A stretch of DNA of 64,000 bases from ZLKRG44 sp964555705 (GCA_964555705.1 CAZKTN010000001.1:108785-172784), one strand, 5' to 3'. Shown: positions 16,136-25,208, counted from the first letter of the stretch. Numbers and translations: made by a program. Notes: generated from the sequence alone by a model not told the origin.

Positions 16136-17365
16136 ATGGCCTACTACTCAAAGCTCGGCACGCTGCCCCCGAAGCGACACATCCAGTTCCGCCGCCCGGA
16201 CGGGAAGCTGTACTCCGAGGAGGTCTTTGGCACCGAGGGATTCGTCGGTCCCACGTCGACGCTCTACCACATCCATCCGCCCACGCAGGTCTACGGATGG
16301 AAGCCGCTCTACTCGGTGCAGGCCGAGTACGTGGAGATGGACATCATGCGGATGCGCCACGTGAAGAGCGCGGCGATGAAGCCCAGCGGCGACCCCGTCA
16401 CGGGACGCGTTGTCCTCTTCGGCAACGCCGACGTCGAGATGGCCGTGTGCGTGCCCAAGGACCCGATGGGGTACCACTTCAAGAACGCCAACGGCGACGA
16501 GTGCATCTTCATCCACCACGGCTCGGGCACCGTCTACACGGCCTTCGGCACGCTGCCGTTCCGCCGCAAGGACTACATCCTGATCCCAAAGGGCGTGACC
16601 TACCGCATGGCGTTCGAGGCGCCCAAGGCCGGCGAGGAGCACCCGCGGTTCCTTGTGATCGAGAGCGTGAACGGGTCGCACATCGGCCCGCCGCCTCGCT
16701 ACGTCTCCAAGCAGACGAGCCAGTTCCTCGAGCACGCACCCTACTGCGAGCGCGACCTGCGGCTGCCCGAGCTGCCGCTCACCTACGACGAGCGCGGCGA
16801 GTTCGAGGTGCGCATCAAGTCGCGCGGCATGGTGCACTCGTACACCTACACGTACCACCCGCTTGACGTGGTTGGCTGGGATGGCTGCTACTACCCGTAC
16901 ATCTTCAACATCGACGACTTCAGCCCGATCGTCGGCAAGCACCACATGCCGCCGCCGATCCACCAGACCTTCGAGGCGCACAACTTCGTCATCTGCAGCT
17001 TCTGCCCGAGGCCGCTTGACTTCCATCCGCAGGCGATCGTGGTGCCCTACAACCACTCGAACCTGGATTCGGACGAGGTGCTCTACTACGTCGAGGGCAA
17101 CTACAAGGCGCGTCGAGGCATTGAGAGCGCATCGCTCACCCTGCACCCGCAGGGCATCCCCCACGGTCCGCACCCGGGCACGGTCGAGGCATCGATCGGT
17201 GCCACACACACCAATGAGCTTGCGGTGATGTGCGACACCTTCAGGCCGCTCTACCCGACGAAGGCGGCGCTCGCGATCGACGACCAGGCGTACCCGCGAA
17301 GCTGGGAGGACGCGCCCGCGAAGCCAGCCGCCTCCGGCGACGCCAAGGCTGCGGACACGTGGTGA
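16136..17365 (+). CDS. hmgA: Homogentisate 1,2-dioxygenase
   Basis: This iron enzyme opens the homogentisate ring to maleylacetoacetate. The protein has 409 aa. Features are PTSTLYHIHPPTQV near the N-terminus, a cupin core (DECIFIHHGSGTVYTAFGTLPFRRKDYILIPKG, read in segments), and NIDDFSPIVGKHHMPPPIHQTFEAHNF with the DEVLYYVEGN and LHPQGIPHGPHPG blocks that hold the metal ligands (His, Glu, His). It is divergent from the pseudouridine synthase and follows hppD by 3.3 kb. The Ala/Lys-rich end (PAKPAASGDAKAADTW) is a variable tail. Confidence 0.95.
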   Translation: MAYYSKLGTLPPKRHIQFRRPDGKLYSEEVFGTEGFVGPTSTLYHIHPPTQVYGWKPLYSVQAEYVEMDIMRMRHVKSAAMKPSGDPVTGRVVLFGNADVEMAVCVPKDPMGYHFKNANGDECIFIHHGSGTVYTAFGTLPFRRKDYILIPKGVTYRMAFEAPKAGEEHPRFLVIESVNGSHIGPPPRYVSKQTSQFLEHAPYCERDLRLPELPLTYDERGEFEVRIKSRGMVHSYTYTYHPLDVVGWDGCYYPYIFNIDDFSPIVGKHHMPPPIHQTFEAHNFVICSFCPRPLDFHPQAIVVPYNHSNLDSDEVLYYVEGNYKARRGIESASLTLHPQGIPHGPHPGTVEASIGATHTNELAVMCDTFRPLYPTKAALAIDDQAYPRSWEDAPAKPAASGDAKAADTW

Positions 17366-17401
17366 CACCGCAGGCCTGCGACAACCACCGTGGCTCGTGA
17401 C

Positions 17402-18055
17402 ATGAAGGGAGCGCGTACCGCAATGATCATGACCATCTGCTGCGCGGCCGCGGCGCTCGCCGTAGCGGTCGCCACACAGGATGGCGGCACGACCCCGGCA
17501 GCGGGCCCGAAGACGCCGCCCCCCGCTTCGCCCACGCCTTCGCCCGAGGCCAAGCCAGCCGATCCGCCGCGCGAGCGCCCCGGTTCGAGGCGCCATCCCA
17601 CGAGCGGCCTTGCGCTCGAGAGAGTCTCCATCGGCAGCCGCAACTTCGACTTCGAGGTCGCCGCAACCGAGGCAGCGATCCAGCGCGGCCTCGGAGGCCG
17701 GAGCGAGATCCCGGAGGACGGCGGGATGATCTTCGTGTTCCCCTTCCCGAGCAACCACAGCTTCTGGATGCGCGACTGCCTGGTCGACATCGACATCGCG
17801 TTCCTTGACCGCGACGGAGTGGTGGTGGCCGCCTACGAGATGAAGGCCGAGCCGCTGCGCGGCGAGAGTGAATCGGAGACTGCGTACTTCGCGCGGCTGG
17901 CCCGCTACCCGAGCGGGCCGAAGGCCCACTTCGCGGTCGAGACCCGCGCAGGCACCAACAAGGCGCTTGGCGTCGCGGTGGGCTCGAAGATCGCGGTCGA
18001 CCCGGCGCGGCTGCTGTCACTCCGGCGCGACATGCCGGCAGCGCCGCGCGGCTGA
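17402..18055 (+). CDS. Secreted DUF192 protein
   Basis: The product is about 217 aa. A signal peptide (MKGARTAMIMTICCAAAALAVAVA) is followed by a Pro-rich linker (about 30-65) and a DUF192 domain. Domain hallmarks are EAAIQRGLGGRSEIPEDGGMIFVF, NHSFWMRDCLVDIDIAFLD and KAHFAVE. The domain is common in periplasmic proteins of unknown function, and the WMRDC motif is its conserved centre. A GTG 12 bases upstream is an alternative start. It sits 36 bases after hmgA but has no known link to tyrosine catabolism. Confidence 0.85.
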   Translation: MKGARTAMIMTICCAAAALAVAVATQDGGTTPAAGPKTPPPASPTPSPEAKPADPPRERPGSRRHPTSGLALERVSIGSRNFDFEVAATEAAIQRGLGGRSEIPEDGGMIFVFPFPSNHSFWMRDCLVDIDIAFLDRDGVVVAAYEMKAEPLRGESESETAYFARLARYPSGPKAHFAVETRAGTNKALGVAVGSKIAVDPARLLSLRRDMPAAPRG

Positions 18056-18117
18056 GGCGAAACCCGCGTACCCACCGCGGAACCGGCAGCGCGCGCAGAC
18101 CTGACAGCGGCGCGGAC

Positions 18118-19407
18118 TCACTCGCGCGCGGGCATGACCACGCCGCGGCAGTCGCCGAAGGCGATGCGAGGCTTGCCCGGCGCCTCGCACCACGCGCGCA
18201 TCACGACCTCGTCGCCGTCCTGCAGGAACCTGCGCTCGGAGCCGTCGCCAAGCGTGATCGGCTGCGTGCCGCGCCACGTGCGCTCGAGCAGGCAGCCGCG
18301 GCTCTCGGGGGCCGCACCGCTGATGGTGCCGCTCGCGAGCAGGTCTCCAGGCTGCATGTTGCATCCGCCCGAGGCATGGTGCGCGACCATCTGCGCGATC
18401 GACCAGTACATGTCGGTGAAGCGCCCGCGGCTCACGACCGTCGGCTCCGCGCCTGACGCGCGCATGCCTGCGCTCGCGATCGAAACCTCGAGCTGCACGT
18501 CGAGCAGGAAGTCACCTGCGGCGACGAGGTACGGCAGCGGCTGCGGATCGCCCTCTGCGCGAGCCGGCAGCGGAACCCGGTAGGGCGCGAGCGCATCCAT
18601 CGACACCACCCACCCGGACACCGTCGTCGCGAAGTTCTTCGCGAGGAACGGGCCGAGCGGCTGGTACTCCCACTTCTGCACGTCGCGCGCGCTCCAGTCA
18701 TTGACGATCACGAAGCCGTACACGTGAGACGCCGCCTTCGATACCGGAATCGGCACCCCAAGGTCGTTGCCCACGCCGATGATGGCGCCCATCTCGAGCT
18801 CGTAGTCCATCAGCTTGCTTGGCCCGAAGCTTGGCGGGCCGGAGTCCTGCGCCACCGTCTGCCCAAGCGGGCGGTGCACCGGAGTGCCTGTGGCCACGAT
18901 CGAGCTCGCACGCCCGTGGTACCCGATCGGCACGTGCTTCCAGTTGGGCAGCAGCGGGTTGTCGGGACGGAACATGCTGCCCACGTTCGTGGCATGGTGC
19001 AGCGACGCGTAGAAGTCGGTGTAGTCGCCGATGCGGCAAGGCACCCGCATCGACACCGACCACTCGGGCAGCAGCAGCGCCGCAAGGTCGGCACGGTCGC
19101 GCAGGTCGGGAGTCGCTGCATCGAGAAGCCGCGCCAGCTCCGCGCGCACCGACGACCACGCCGCTGGACCGAGTGCGAGGCAGGCGTTCAGGTCTGGGTG
19201 CGCCAGGCTCTCGCGCACAGCCACATCGAGTCGAGCCATGATGCCGCGCTCCACGCAGGCATGGAGGTCGAGCACGCTGTCGCCGATGCGGACCCCAATG
19301 CGGCGGCCCCGGCCCTCTGCGCCGAAGACGCCAAGCGGCAGGTTCGACAGGCCCCAGCCCGACGCGTCCTCGGCGCGCTCCACAAAGCTCGTGCGCGGCG
19401 CACTCAT
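18118..19407 (-). CDS. fahA: Fumarylacetoacetase
   Basis: This enzyme hydrolyses fumarylacetoacetate to fumarate and acetoacetate, the last step of tyrosine breakdown. The protein has 429 aa. An SH3-like N-terminal domain opens with WGLSNLPLGVFG. The catalytic domain carries DYTDFYASLHHATNVGSMFR, PIGYHGRASS, DYELEMGAIIG, NDWSARDVQKWEYQPLGPFLAKNF and GDLLASGTISG, which match metal- and substrate-binding blocks of the family. Its ATG overlaps the stop of the upstream unknown gene by 4 bases. No maleylacetoacetate isomerase gene is recognisable in the window. Confidence 0.95.
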   Translation of the reverse strand: MSAPRTSFVERAEDASGWGLSNLPLGVFGAEGRGRRIGVRIGDSVLDLHACVERGIMARLDVAVRESLAHPDLNACLALGPAAWSSVRAELARLLDAATPDLRDRADLAALLLPEWSVSMRVPCRIGDYTDFYASLHHATNVGSMFRPDNPLLPNWKHVPIGYHGRASSIVATGTPVHRPLGQTVAQDSGPPSFGPSKLMDYELEMGAIIGVGNDLGVPIPVSKAASHVYGFVIVNDWSARDVQKWEYQPLGPFLAKNFATTVSGWVVSMDALAPYRVPLPARAEGDPQPLPYLVAAGDFLLDVQLEVSIASAGMRASGAEPTVVSRGRFTDMYWSIAQMVAHHASGGCNMQPGDLLASGTISGAAPESRGCLLERTWRGTQPITLGDGSERRFLQDGDEVVMRAWCEAPGKPRIAFGDCRGVVMPARE

Positions 19408-20330
19408 GATGCCTGCCCCGCTGCGGGAAGGAGCTCGAGCGCGGTGAGGTCATCCCATGGCTCGTCGAAGGAGCAGCTTCCGAAGCTGTGAGCGAATCGC
19501 TCGCGCGCCTCCTCGATCTCGCGCGTCACGATGCGCGCGCCCTGCCATGCGACGGCATTGTCGCTGATGTCGAAGCTTGAGGGATCGGAGTCCTCGAGCA
19601 TCGCCTGCAGCCCCTCCGCGTCGAGCTTGCGGGCGTACACGAGGCACGCGCCCATGAACAGGCTGAGGAACCCGAACTGGTGCGCATTCGCCGCGGCGTT
19701 CCAGTGGCGCATCGCGCGGTGAAGGCCCGCAGTGGCCTTGAAGGCCACGCCAGCCTGCGCACATGCCGCGATCGCGCCAGCGAGGGCCTTGGCGGTCGGG
19801 TGCGCCGCGGCCGTCACGCCGCCGGTGCGGAACTTCGCCGCCGCCTCCACCCCGCTGATTGCCGCAATCATGCCGCGAGGGTCGGCATCAAGCGGGATCT
19901 CGACGTAGGGCCACACGTCCTCGGGGAGCGCATCGAGCGCAGCGTCCACCGACGCTGCGTCGCCAGCCTTGAACTCGACGCTGTCGACCCGCATCGCGGG
20001 CGCCCCAACCTGCTCGTGACGGTCGTTGAACGCCCGCACAAGGTCGACGGTGCGCGAGAAGTCGGGCGTGCCTGCATCCCCAAGCAGCGCCGTCACCGGC
20101 CACGCGCCCTCCGTCTCAGGGGGCTCCGCCGTGGGCGCAGCGCCAGCTGCCAGCTCCGACAGCTGCGCAAGGCGAGCTGCAGGCCACACGAGGCGACCGA
20201 GCATCCATGCCCGGTGCGAGCCATGAAGCGATGCGAAGTTCGAGACGACCGTCGGCTCGCCAAGCGAGGCCGGCGGGTAGAGGCCCGCATAGTCGACGAT
20301 GGATGACACGAGCGTGCGGATGGCGCGCAT
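19404..20330 (-). CDS. Conserved-looking cytosolic protein coupled to fahA
   Basis: I do not recognise a named family. The 308-aa soluble protein starts MRAIRTLVSSIVDYAGLYPPASL. Alternating beta and alpha segments follow, such as WPYVEIPLDADPRGMIAAISG, AAKFRTGGVTAAAHPTAKALAGAI and GVAFKATAGLHRAMRHWN, reminiscent of a TIM barrel with Glu, Lys and His at strand ends. It is the first gene of a two-gene unit with fahA (ATGA overlap). The context suggests a role in aromatic catabolism. ATG 20330 follows a GATACT element at leaderless spacing. Confidence 0.75.
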   Translation of the reverse strand: MRAIRTLVSSIVDYAGLYPPASLGEPTVVSNFASLHGSHRAWMLGRLVWPAARLAQLSELAAGAAPTAEPPETEGAWPVTALLGDAGTPDFSRTVDLVRAFNDRHEQVGAPAMRVDSVEFKAGDAASVDAALDALPEDVWPYVEIPLDADPRGMIAAISGVEAAAKFRTGGVTAAAHPTAKALAGAIAACAQAGVAFKATAGLHRAMRHWNAAANAHQFGFLSLFMGACLVYARKLDAEGLQAMLEDSDPSSFDISDNAVAWQGARIVTREIEEARERFAHSFGSCSFDEPWDDLTALELLPAAGQAS

Positions 20331-20418
20331 CGCGGCAGTATCGCAGACTTTGCCGGCGCGTGCGAACCGATGCCCGTGCGACGCACGCGCGATGCGCCGC
20401 GCACCGCTCGCGTGCCGC

Positions 20419-21744
20419 TCAAGACTCCTCGAAGTCGAGGTCGTCGTCGAAGCTCTCCCGCAGCCAGAACACTGCAATCACCGCAATGGGCAGCACGACG
20501 CACGCCACCGCCACGGCCGCCTTCCATGCCGCGCCGGGGTCGCCCGGAAAGAACCACGACTCCGCCTGCAGCCACAGGTAGGCGGATCCGGCTGCGGACC
20601 ACCGCACGAAGTTCGGTGCGCTGGTGGCGGCAGTCGCACGCAGGTCGGTGCCGAACTGCTCCGCGGCCATCGTGACGAACACCGCCCAGTAGCCGTTGGC
20701 GAAGCCAAGGAGCGCAGCGCACACGTAGAAGGTGGTGAGCCCAAGCTGCCCGTACGCGAAGTACGCCGCAATCGCGATCGCCGACAGCGCATGGAAGAGC
20801 CACAGGGCGCCGCGGCGCGAACGCATCAGCTGGCTGCTGACACCGCTCGCGAGGTCGCCCAGCGCAAGGCCGACGTAGCACCACATGATCGCCAGGCCGG
20901 GGCTCGGCCGCGCATCGGGCGGCATGCCTAGGCTGGCGCCGATCGCATCCGCGTACTTGATGAGGACGCCTACCGAGAACCAGATGGGCACCGCAACCAG
21001 GATCACGCACAGGTAGCGCCGAAGTCGCTGCGGAGGCCAGAAGAGACGCCAGAACGCGCCACGTCCAGCGACCTCGCGTGTGCGGGTCCGCTCGAACATG
21101 CCGCTCTCTGCCACGCCGATGCGAAGCACCAGCAGCGCGAGCCCGAGCAGGCCTCCCGTGATGTACGCCCACCGCCACGGCATCACCTGCGTCGTCCAGT
21201 ACGCGGCTACCGCGCCAAGGATGCCGACCGCAGCCACAACCGTGGTGGCGAGCCCGCGACGCTCGCGGCTCACGAGCTCCGCAACCAGGGTGATGCCCGC
21301 GCCAAGCTCTCCGGCGAGTCCGAAGCCTGCGATGACGCGAAGCACCTTGTACTGGTCGATCGCCGTGCCGATGCCGACCGAGTGCATCCATCCCCACGGA
21401 CCGTCACGCGACACATCGACGATGAACCCGTTGAGGACATTCGCGATCGAGTAGGTGAGGATCGACCCGAAGAGCACCGTGAGCCGACCTCGCCTGTCGC
21501 CGATCACGCCCCACACGATCCCGCCCAGCACAAGACCCGTCGTCTGCAGGTAGTTGTCGAGCAGGATGCCCATCGGCTTGAGCTGATCCTCGGGCACTCC
21601 GAGGTCACGCAGGCTCGGCACGCGCACGATCCCGAACAGGAGCAGGTCGAAGATGTCGACGAAGTAGCCAAGGGCGGCCACCACGACGGCAAGCATGGAC
21701 ACCCGCCTCGCCACCGACGCTGATCTCTCGGCGGGTGCGCTCAC
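20419..21744 (-). CDS. Major facilitator superfamily transporter (sugar/metabolite-proton symporter type)
   Basis: The 441-aa, 12-helix protein opens with ALGYFVDIFDLLLFGIVRVPSL. The cytoplasmic loop GVIGDRRGRLTVLFGS between helices 2 and 3 is the MFS signature. GFGLAGELGAGITLVAELVSRERRG matches the metabolite:H+ symporter signature, with FGTDLRATAATSAPNFVRW in the second half. The substrate is unknown. The GTG start at 21744 has GGAG about 8 bases upstream, so unlike many neighbours it looks Shine-Dalgarno driven. A highly acidic C-terminus (ESFDDDLDFEES) closes the protein. Confidence 0.88.
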   Translation of the reverse strand: MSAPAERSASVARRVSMLAVVVAALGYFVDIFDLLLFGIVRVPSLRDLGVPEDQLKPMGILLDNYLQTTGLVLGGIVWGVIGDRRGRLTVLFGSILTYSIANVLNGFIVDVSRDGPWGWMHSVGIGTAIDQYKVLRVIAGFGLAGELGAGITLVAELVSRERRGLATTVVAAVGILGAVAAYWTTQVMPWRWAYITGGLLGLALLVLRIGVAESGMFERTRTREVAGRGAFWRLFWPPQRLRRYLCVILVAVPIWFSVGVLIKYADAIGASLGMPPDARPSPGLAIMWCYVGLALGDLASGVSSQLMRSRRGALWLFHALSAIAIAAYFAYGQLGLTTFYVCAALLGFANGYWAVFVTMAAEQFGTDLRATAATSAPNFVRWSAAGSAYLWLQAESWFFPGDPGAAWKAAVAVACVVLPIAVIAVFWLRESFDDDLDFEES

Positions 21745-21827
21745 GTCCTGGCCTCCGACCCGCGAACCGCCGCAGATGCCGCACTGGCTGATGCACCGAA
21801 CCGGGACATGGCGCGGAGGCTACGGGG

Positions 21828-21833
21828 TACTGT
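21828..21833 (+). promoter_or_regulatory. Leaderless -10 element for cardiolipin synthase
   Basis: TACTGT, six bases, then ATG at 21840. Predicted +1 is the A of the start codon. Confidence 0.6.
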
Positions 21834-21839
21834 GCCCCC

Positions 21840-23378
21840 ATGGAGGGTGCGCTTCCCAACCTGTGCCACCTGATTGCGGCCGCGGCCACCGATGCCGCCC
21901 CCCCTGCCGCTCGCCTCAATGACCCAGGGATCCTCTCGCCCGGAGGCGTCGACCTTGTCTGGATCGGCGCGCTCATCGTCACGCTTGCCCAGGTGGCGGG
22001 CATCGTGCTCGCGCTCGATGCCGTCATGCGCGGACGGACGGCACAAGGCACCGTCGCGTGGGTGGTGGCGCTCCTGACGATTCCGCTCGTCTCGATCATC
22101 TTCTACCTGGTCTTCGGGAACCGGCGCTTCAACGGATACGTGCGTGCGCGCCGCAAGGGCACCGCATCGCTGGACCTCGTGGCCAGAGCGTGTGTCGACG
22201 CGATGCGCCCCAACTCAAGCGGCGATGCGTGCCTGTCGCTCGACACCGGCGCGCGTTCCGCGCTCGAGCAGCTGGCGCACACGCCGTGGACGAACGGCAA
22301 CCGTGCGACGCTCCTTGTGGATGGCGCGCAGACCTTCGAGGCGATCCACGCAGCGATCGACGCTGCACGCGAGTACGTGCTCGTGCAGTTCTACATCCTG
22401 CGCGACGACGCCACTGGACGGGCATTCCGCCAGCACCTTCTCGATGCGGCCGCACGCGGCGTCCGCGTCCACCTGATGTACGACGAGATCGGGTGCAAGG
22501 ACCTGCGCGACTCGTACCTCGAGCCGATGCGCCGGGCGGGCTGCGCCGTAAGCGGATTCCGCACCACGCGGGGTCCCGGCAACAGGTTCCAGATCAACTT
22601 CCGCAACCACCGCAAGATCGTGATCTGCGACGGCGAGTGCGCGCTTCTCGGGGGCCTCAACGTCGGCGACGAGTACATGGGACTGGACCCTGACCTCGGC
22701 GCCTACCGCGACACGCACGTGAGGATCGACGGGCCCGCTGTGATGGCGGTGCAGCTGGCGTGGATCGAGGACTGGCACTGGGCCACGCGATCCGTGCCCG
22801 CTGTGCGCTGGGAATGCGCGCCCTGCCCCGACGGGGACCGGATGCTGGTGCTCCCAAGCGGACCGGCGGACCGCTTCGAGACATGCCTGCTTGCGTTCTC
22901 GCACCTCATCCACTCGGCGCGCCGGCGCATCTGGATCTCGAGCCCCTACTTCGTGCCCGACGAAGGCACGATCGCCGCGCTCCAGCTCGCTGCACTCCGC
23001 GGGGTGGATGTCCGCATCATGATCCCGGGCGTGTCCGACAGCAGGCTCGTGAAGATGTCGATGCTGACGTACCTGCCCGACATCGTCCCAGCCGGCATCC
23101 GCGTGTACCGCTACACGAGCGGCTTCATGCACCACAAGGTGATCCTCTCGGACAGCATCGCCTGCGTCGGTACCGCCAACTTCGACAACCGCAGCTTCCG
23201 GATCAACTTCGAGATCACCGCGATGGTCGACGGCGGGCAATTCGCGGAGGACGTGCGCGCGATGCTCGCGCGCGACTTCGAGCGCTGCCAGGGCGTGCCC
23301 GAATCCGACTTCCTCCGCAAGCCATGGCTCAGCCGCGCGGCATGCCGCGTGGCACGGCTGATGAGCCCGATTCAGTAG
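21840..23378 (+). CDS. cls: Cardiolipin synthase (phospholipase D family)
   Basis: The enzyme makes cardiolipin from phosphatidylglycerol at the inner membrane. The protein has 512 aa. Two N-terminal helices (about 35-90) contain the usual TVAWVVALLTIPLVSIIFYLVFG segment. Two PLD motifs follow: HRKIVICDG with His-257 then LLGGLNVGDEY, and HHKVILSD with His-431 then VGTANFDNRSF. Both catalytic His-Lys-Asp sets are present. It overlaps the convergent TPR lipoprotein gene by 7 bases. Confidence 0.95.
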   Translation: MEGALPNLCHLIAAAATDAAPPAARLNDPGILSPGGVDLVWIGALIVTLAQVAGIVLALDAVMRGRTAQGTVAWVVALLTIPLVSIIFYLVFGNRRFNGYVRARRKGTASLDLVARACVDAMRPNSSGDACLSLDTGARSALEQLAHTPWTNGNRATLLVDGAQTFEAIHAAIDAAREYVLVQFYILRDDATGRAFRQHLLDAAARGVRVHLMYDEIGCKDLRDSYLEPMRRAGCAVSGFRTTRGPGNRFQINFRNHRKIVICDGECALLGGLNVGDEYMGLDPDLGAYRDTHVRIDGPAVMAVQLAWIEDWHWATRSVPAVRWECAPCPDGDRMLVLPSGPADRFETCLLAFSHLIHSARRRIWISSPYFVPDEGTIAALQLAALRGVDVRIMIPGVSDSRLVKMSMLTYLPDIVPAGIRVYRYTSGFMHHKVILSDSIACVGTANFDNRSFRINFEITAMVDGGQFAEDVRAMLARDFERCQGVPESDFLRKPWLSRAACRVARLMSPIQ

Positions 23379-24283
23379 CGCAGGCCGAACTTCTCGGCGA
23401 GCTTGCGCGCGGCACCTGGCGAGGACTGCGCGAGCCGGTCGAGCATCGCCTGGGCCTGGTCGCGGTCGCCGGCATCCATCGCCATCCGGAGGCGCTGGCC
23501 GACCACCTGCGGCACCTCAGGAGCGCGTGCCATCGCGTCGTCGCTTGCCCTCCATGCGCCGACACGGTCGCCGCCGGACCACAGCATCGACGCCTTCCAC
23601 ACAAGCGGCTCCGGATCGCGGGGATTGTCCGCAGCAAGAAGGTCCAGGTCGAGCATGGCCGCATCGCGAAGTCCCGCACGCCATGATGCGGCGGCGATCC
23701 AGCACCGCGCCTCCACTCCGCCCCCTCGCGAGGCCCACAGGCGAAGCGCGTGAAGCGCCTCGTCCGGCTGCCCAGCGCGCAGCATCGCCTTGCCCATGAG
23801 CTCCGCGCTCTCCGCGTTGGGCGCCAGCGCTTCAGCCTGCTTCGCTGCATCGGCAGCCTCCGCATAGCGCCCCGTACGCAGCGCAGAGAACGAGAGCAGC
23901 CGCTGCGCCAGCGCATCCTTGGGGTTGGCGGCCACAAGCCTCACCGCAGAGGAGTACGCCGGCTCGTAGCGCCGGGTGGCCAGCGCCGCGAATGCGTGGC
24001 AGAAGAGCAGGCGCGAGTCGGCGTCGCCCGCCTCCCCGACTCGAGTGGCGAGCTGGGCATACGCCTTCTCCGGATCGCCATGGATCGCCTGCGCGCAGTG
24101 CAGCTCGTCAGGAACGCGAGCCGCAGATGCGTCGAGCTCGCCCAGGAGCTCGGCCCGGATCCCGTGATGCGCCGTCCACTCGCTCACTGTGGCTGGCGGA
24201 TGCGCCGGCGTGGAGCAGGCGCCGAGCACTGCCGTCACCAGGAGCGAGGCCGTAGGCCAACGACGGGGCTGAGGACGATTCAT
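23372..24283 (-). CDS. TPR-repeat lipoprotein
   Basis: The product is 303 aa from ATG 24283. A signal peptide ends in the lipobox VLGAC (Cys-23). The mature part is helical with TPR-like units, for example AYSSAVRLVAANPKDALAQRLLSFSALRTGRYAEAADAAKQAEALAPNAESAELMGKAMLRAG (read in segments). It is probably a periplasmic scaffold for protein interactions. TACACC sits six bases before the ATG, predicting a leaderless mRNA. The specific role is unknown. Confidence 0.85.
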   Translation of the reverse strand: MNRPQPRRWPTASLLVTAVLGACSTPAHPPATVSEWTAHHGIRAELLGELDASAARVPDELHCAQAIHGDPEKAYAQLATRVGEAGDADSRLLFCHAFAALATRRYEPAYSSAVRLVAANPKDALAQRLLSFSALRTGRYAEAADAAKQAEALAPNAESAELMGKAMLRAGQPDEALHALRLWASRGGGVEARCWIAAASWRAGLRDAAMLDLDLLAADNPRDPEPLVWKASMLWSGGDRVGAWRASDDAMARAPEVPQVVGQRLRMAMDAGDRDQAQAMLDRLAQSSPGAARKLAEKFGLRY

Positions 24284-24289
24284 GTGGGT

Positions 24290-24295
24290 GGTGTA
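24290..24295 (-). promoter_or_regulatory. Leaderless -10-like element for the TPR lipoprotein gene
   Basis: Minus-strand TACACC, six bases, then ATG at 24283. The last base is C rather than the usual T. Confidence 0.45.
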
Positions 24296-24375
24296 CCCGA
24301 TGAAAAGAACGTGCGCGGGGCCGGGACCGCGCACTCACGCGGGGCGCATCCTCACGCATTGCACGGCAGCGCGGG

Positions 24376-24381
24376 TACCAT
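24376..24381 (+). promoter_or_regulatory. -10 element for tRNA-Gly
   Basis: TACCAT ends nine bases before the first base of the tRNA, so the predicted +1 (24388) gives a very short 5' leader for processing. Confidence 0.45.
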
Positions 24382-24390
24382 GCGCACTGT

Positions 24391-24462
24391 GCGGGCGTAG
24401 CTCAGTGGTAGAGCAGTTGCTTCCCAAGCAACAGGCCGCGGGTTCGAATCCCGTCGCCCGCT
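24391..24462 (+). tRNA. tRNA-Gly (anticodon CCC)
   Basis: A full cloverleaf can be drawn by eye. The acceptor GCGGGCG pairs with CGCCCGC, and the D arm is GCTC...GAGC. The anticodon stem GTTGC/GCAAC holds loop TTCCCAA (anticodon CCC, reading GGG), and the T arm GCGGG/CCCGT holds loop TTCGAAT. The discriminator base is T. The 3' CCA is not encoded, so it must be added after transcription. Confidence 0.95.
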
Positions 24463-24515
24463 TTGAACCATCCGAAAATGTGCGGGAGCTGGCGGGGTTG
24501 TCGGAGCACTCGCAT

Positions 24516-24557
24516 TACAATTGAGGCGTAGCCGTTTCCTGTGAACCTCACGTGAGG
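24516..24557 (+). promoter_or_regulatory. -10-like hexamer and 12-base palindrome in the leader of the secreted protein gene
   Basis: TACAAT (24516-24521) is a good -10 with no clear -35. About 25 bases further the leader holds the perfect palindrome CCTCACGTGAGG (24546-24557). The gene at 24583 would have a leader of about 55 bases ending in a purine-rich ribosome site (AGAGAGAGGAT). Confidence 0.35.
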
Positions 24558-24582
24558 CACCAGATACAGAGAGAGGATCTCC

Positions 24583-25137
24583 ATGAGCACGATGAACACG
24601 ACGGTTCTTGCGGTCACCTGCGCTGCGGCGATTGGATCCGCGGTTGCCGCGAACGACATGATTCCGGTGGTTGTGCAGAGCGAGCTTCAGCGCTCCGCGT
24701 CGATCGCTGAGCCCGAAGTGATCGGGACCACTCCCCCTGAGGTGTCCGACCGCAATCGGCGCGGGGAGTGGCGCATCAACTGGTACCACTCGATGATCGC
24801 GATCGACGGCATGGAGCAGTCGATGGACGGGTTCGAGGGTGACACCTGGTGGACCAAGAGCAGCACAGTCGTGGACTGCGACGGCAATGGCACTGATGAT
24901 GCCACCGACATCGCCAACGGCGCTGCGGACACTGACGGCGACGGACGCCTCGACTCCTGCGAGCAGGCGCTTGGCGACCTGAACCTCAATGGCGTGATCG
25001 AACAGGGCGACATCTACATCGTCCTCGGCTGGTGGAACTTCCCCGTCGGCGCACCCTGCGACTTCGACGGTGACGGCTTGGTGGGCGGCCGCGACCTGGG
25101 CTTCGTGCTTGCCCGGTTCGGATGGAACGTCAACTGA
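24583..25137 (+). CDS. Secreted protein with EF-hand/dockerin-like calcium repeats
   Basis: The 184-aa protein has a signal peptide (TVLAVTCAAAIGSAVAA). The middle section DCDGNGTDDATDIANGAADTDGDGRLDSCEQ resembles a thrombospondin type 3/EF-hand calcium loop (in segments). The C-terminal pair of dockerin-like loops is DLNLNGVIEQGDIYIVLGWWN and DFDGDGLVGGRDLGFVLARFG. Such C-termini are common on planctomycete exoproteins, and their partner is unclear. A purine-rich Shine-Dalgarno precedes ATG 24583. It is the first of three dockerin-like genes in 4 kb. Confidence 0.82.
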   Translation: MSTMNTTVLAVTCAAAIGSAVAANDMIPVVVQSELQRSASIAEPEVIGTTPPEVSDRNRRGEWRINWYHSMIAIDGMEQSMDGFEGDTWWTKSSTVVDCDGNGTDDATDIANGAADTDGDGRLDSCEQALGDLNLNGVIEQGDIYIVLGWWNFPVGAPCDFDGDGLVGGRDLGFVLARFGWNVN

Positions 25138-25208
25138 CCCCGCCGCATCACTTCGGATTTCGCTTGCATGGCGCCTGATGGGCGCCATGCTGCGTTTTGG
25201 AGGAGACG

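Noticed and set aside
16148..17929. 593-aa minus-strand frame across hmgA
   Set aside because: It is antisense to clearly recognisable homogentisate dioxygenase and DUF192 genes and shows no domain or start signal.
24391..24462. tRNA-Gly as an integration site with an adjacent mobile element
   Set aside because: No integrase, repeated tRNA 3' end or composition shift was found within the following 4 kb.
24546..24557. CCTCACGTGAGG palindrome as a regulator-binding site
   Set aside because: It is perfect but short and GC-containing, with no second copy seen near related genes. It is kept only as part of a leader description.
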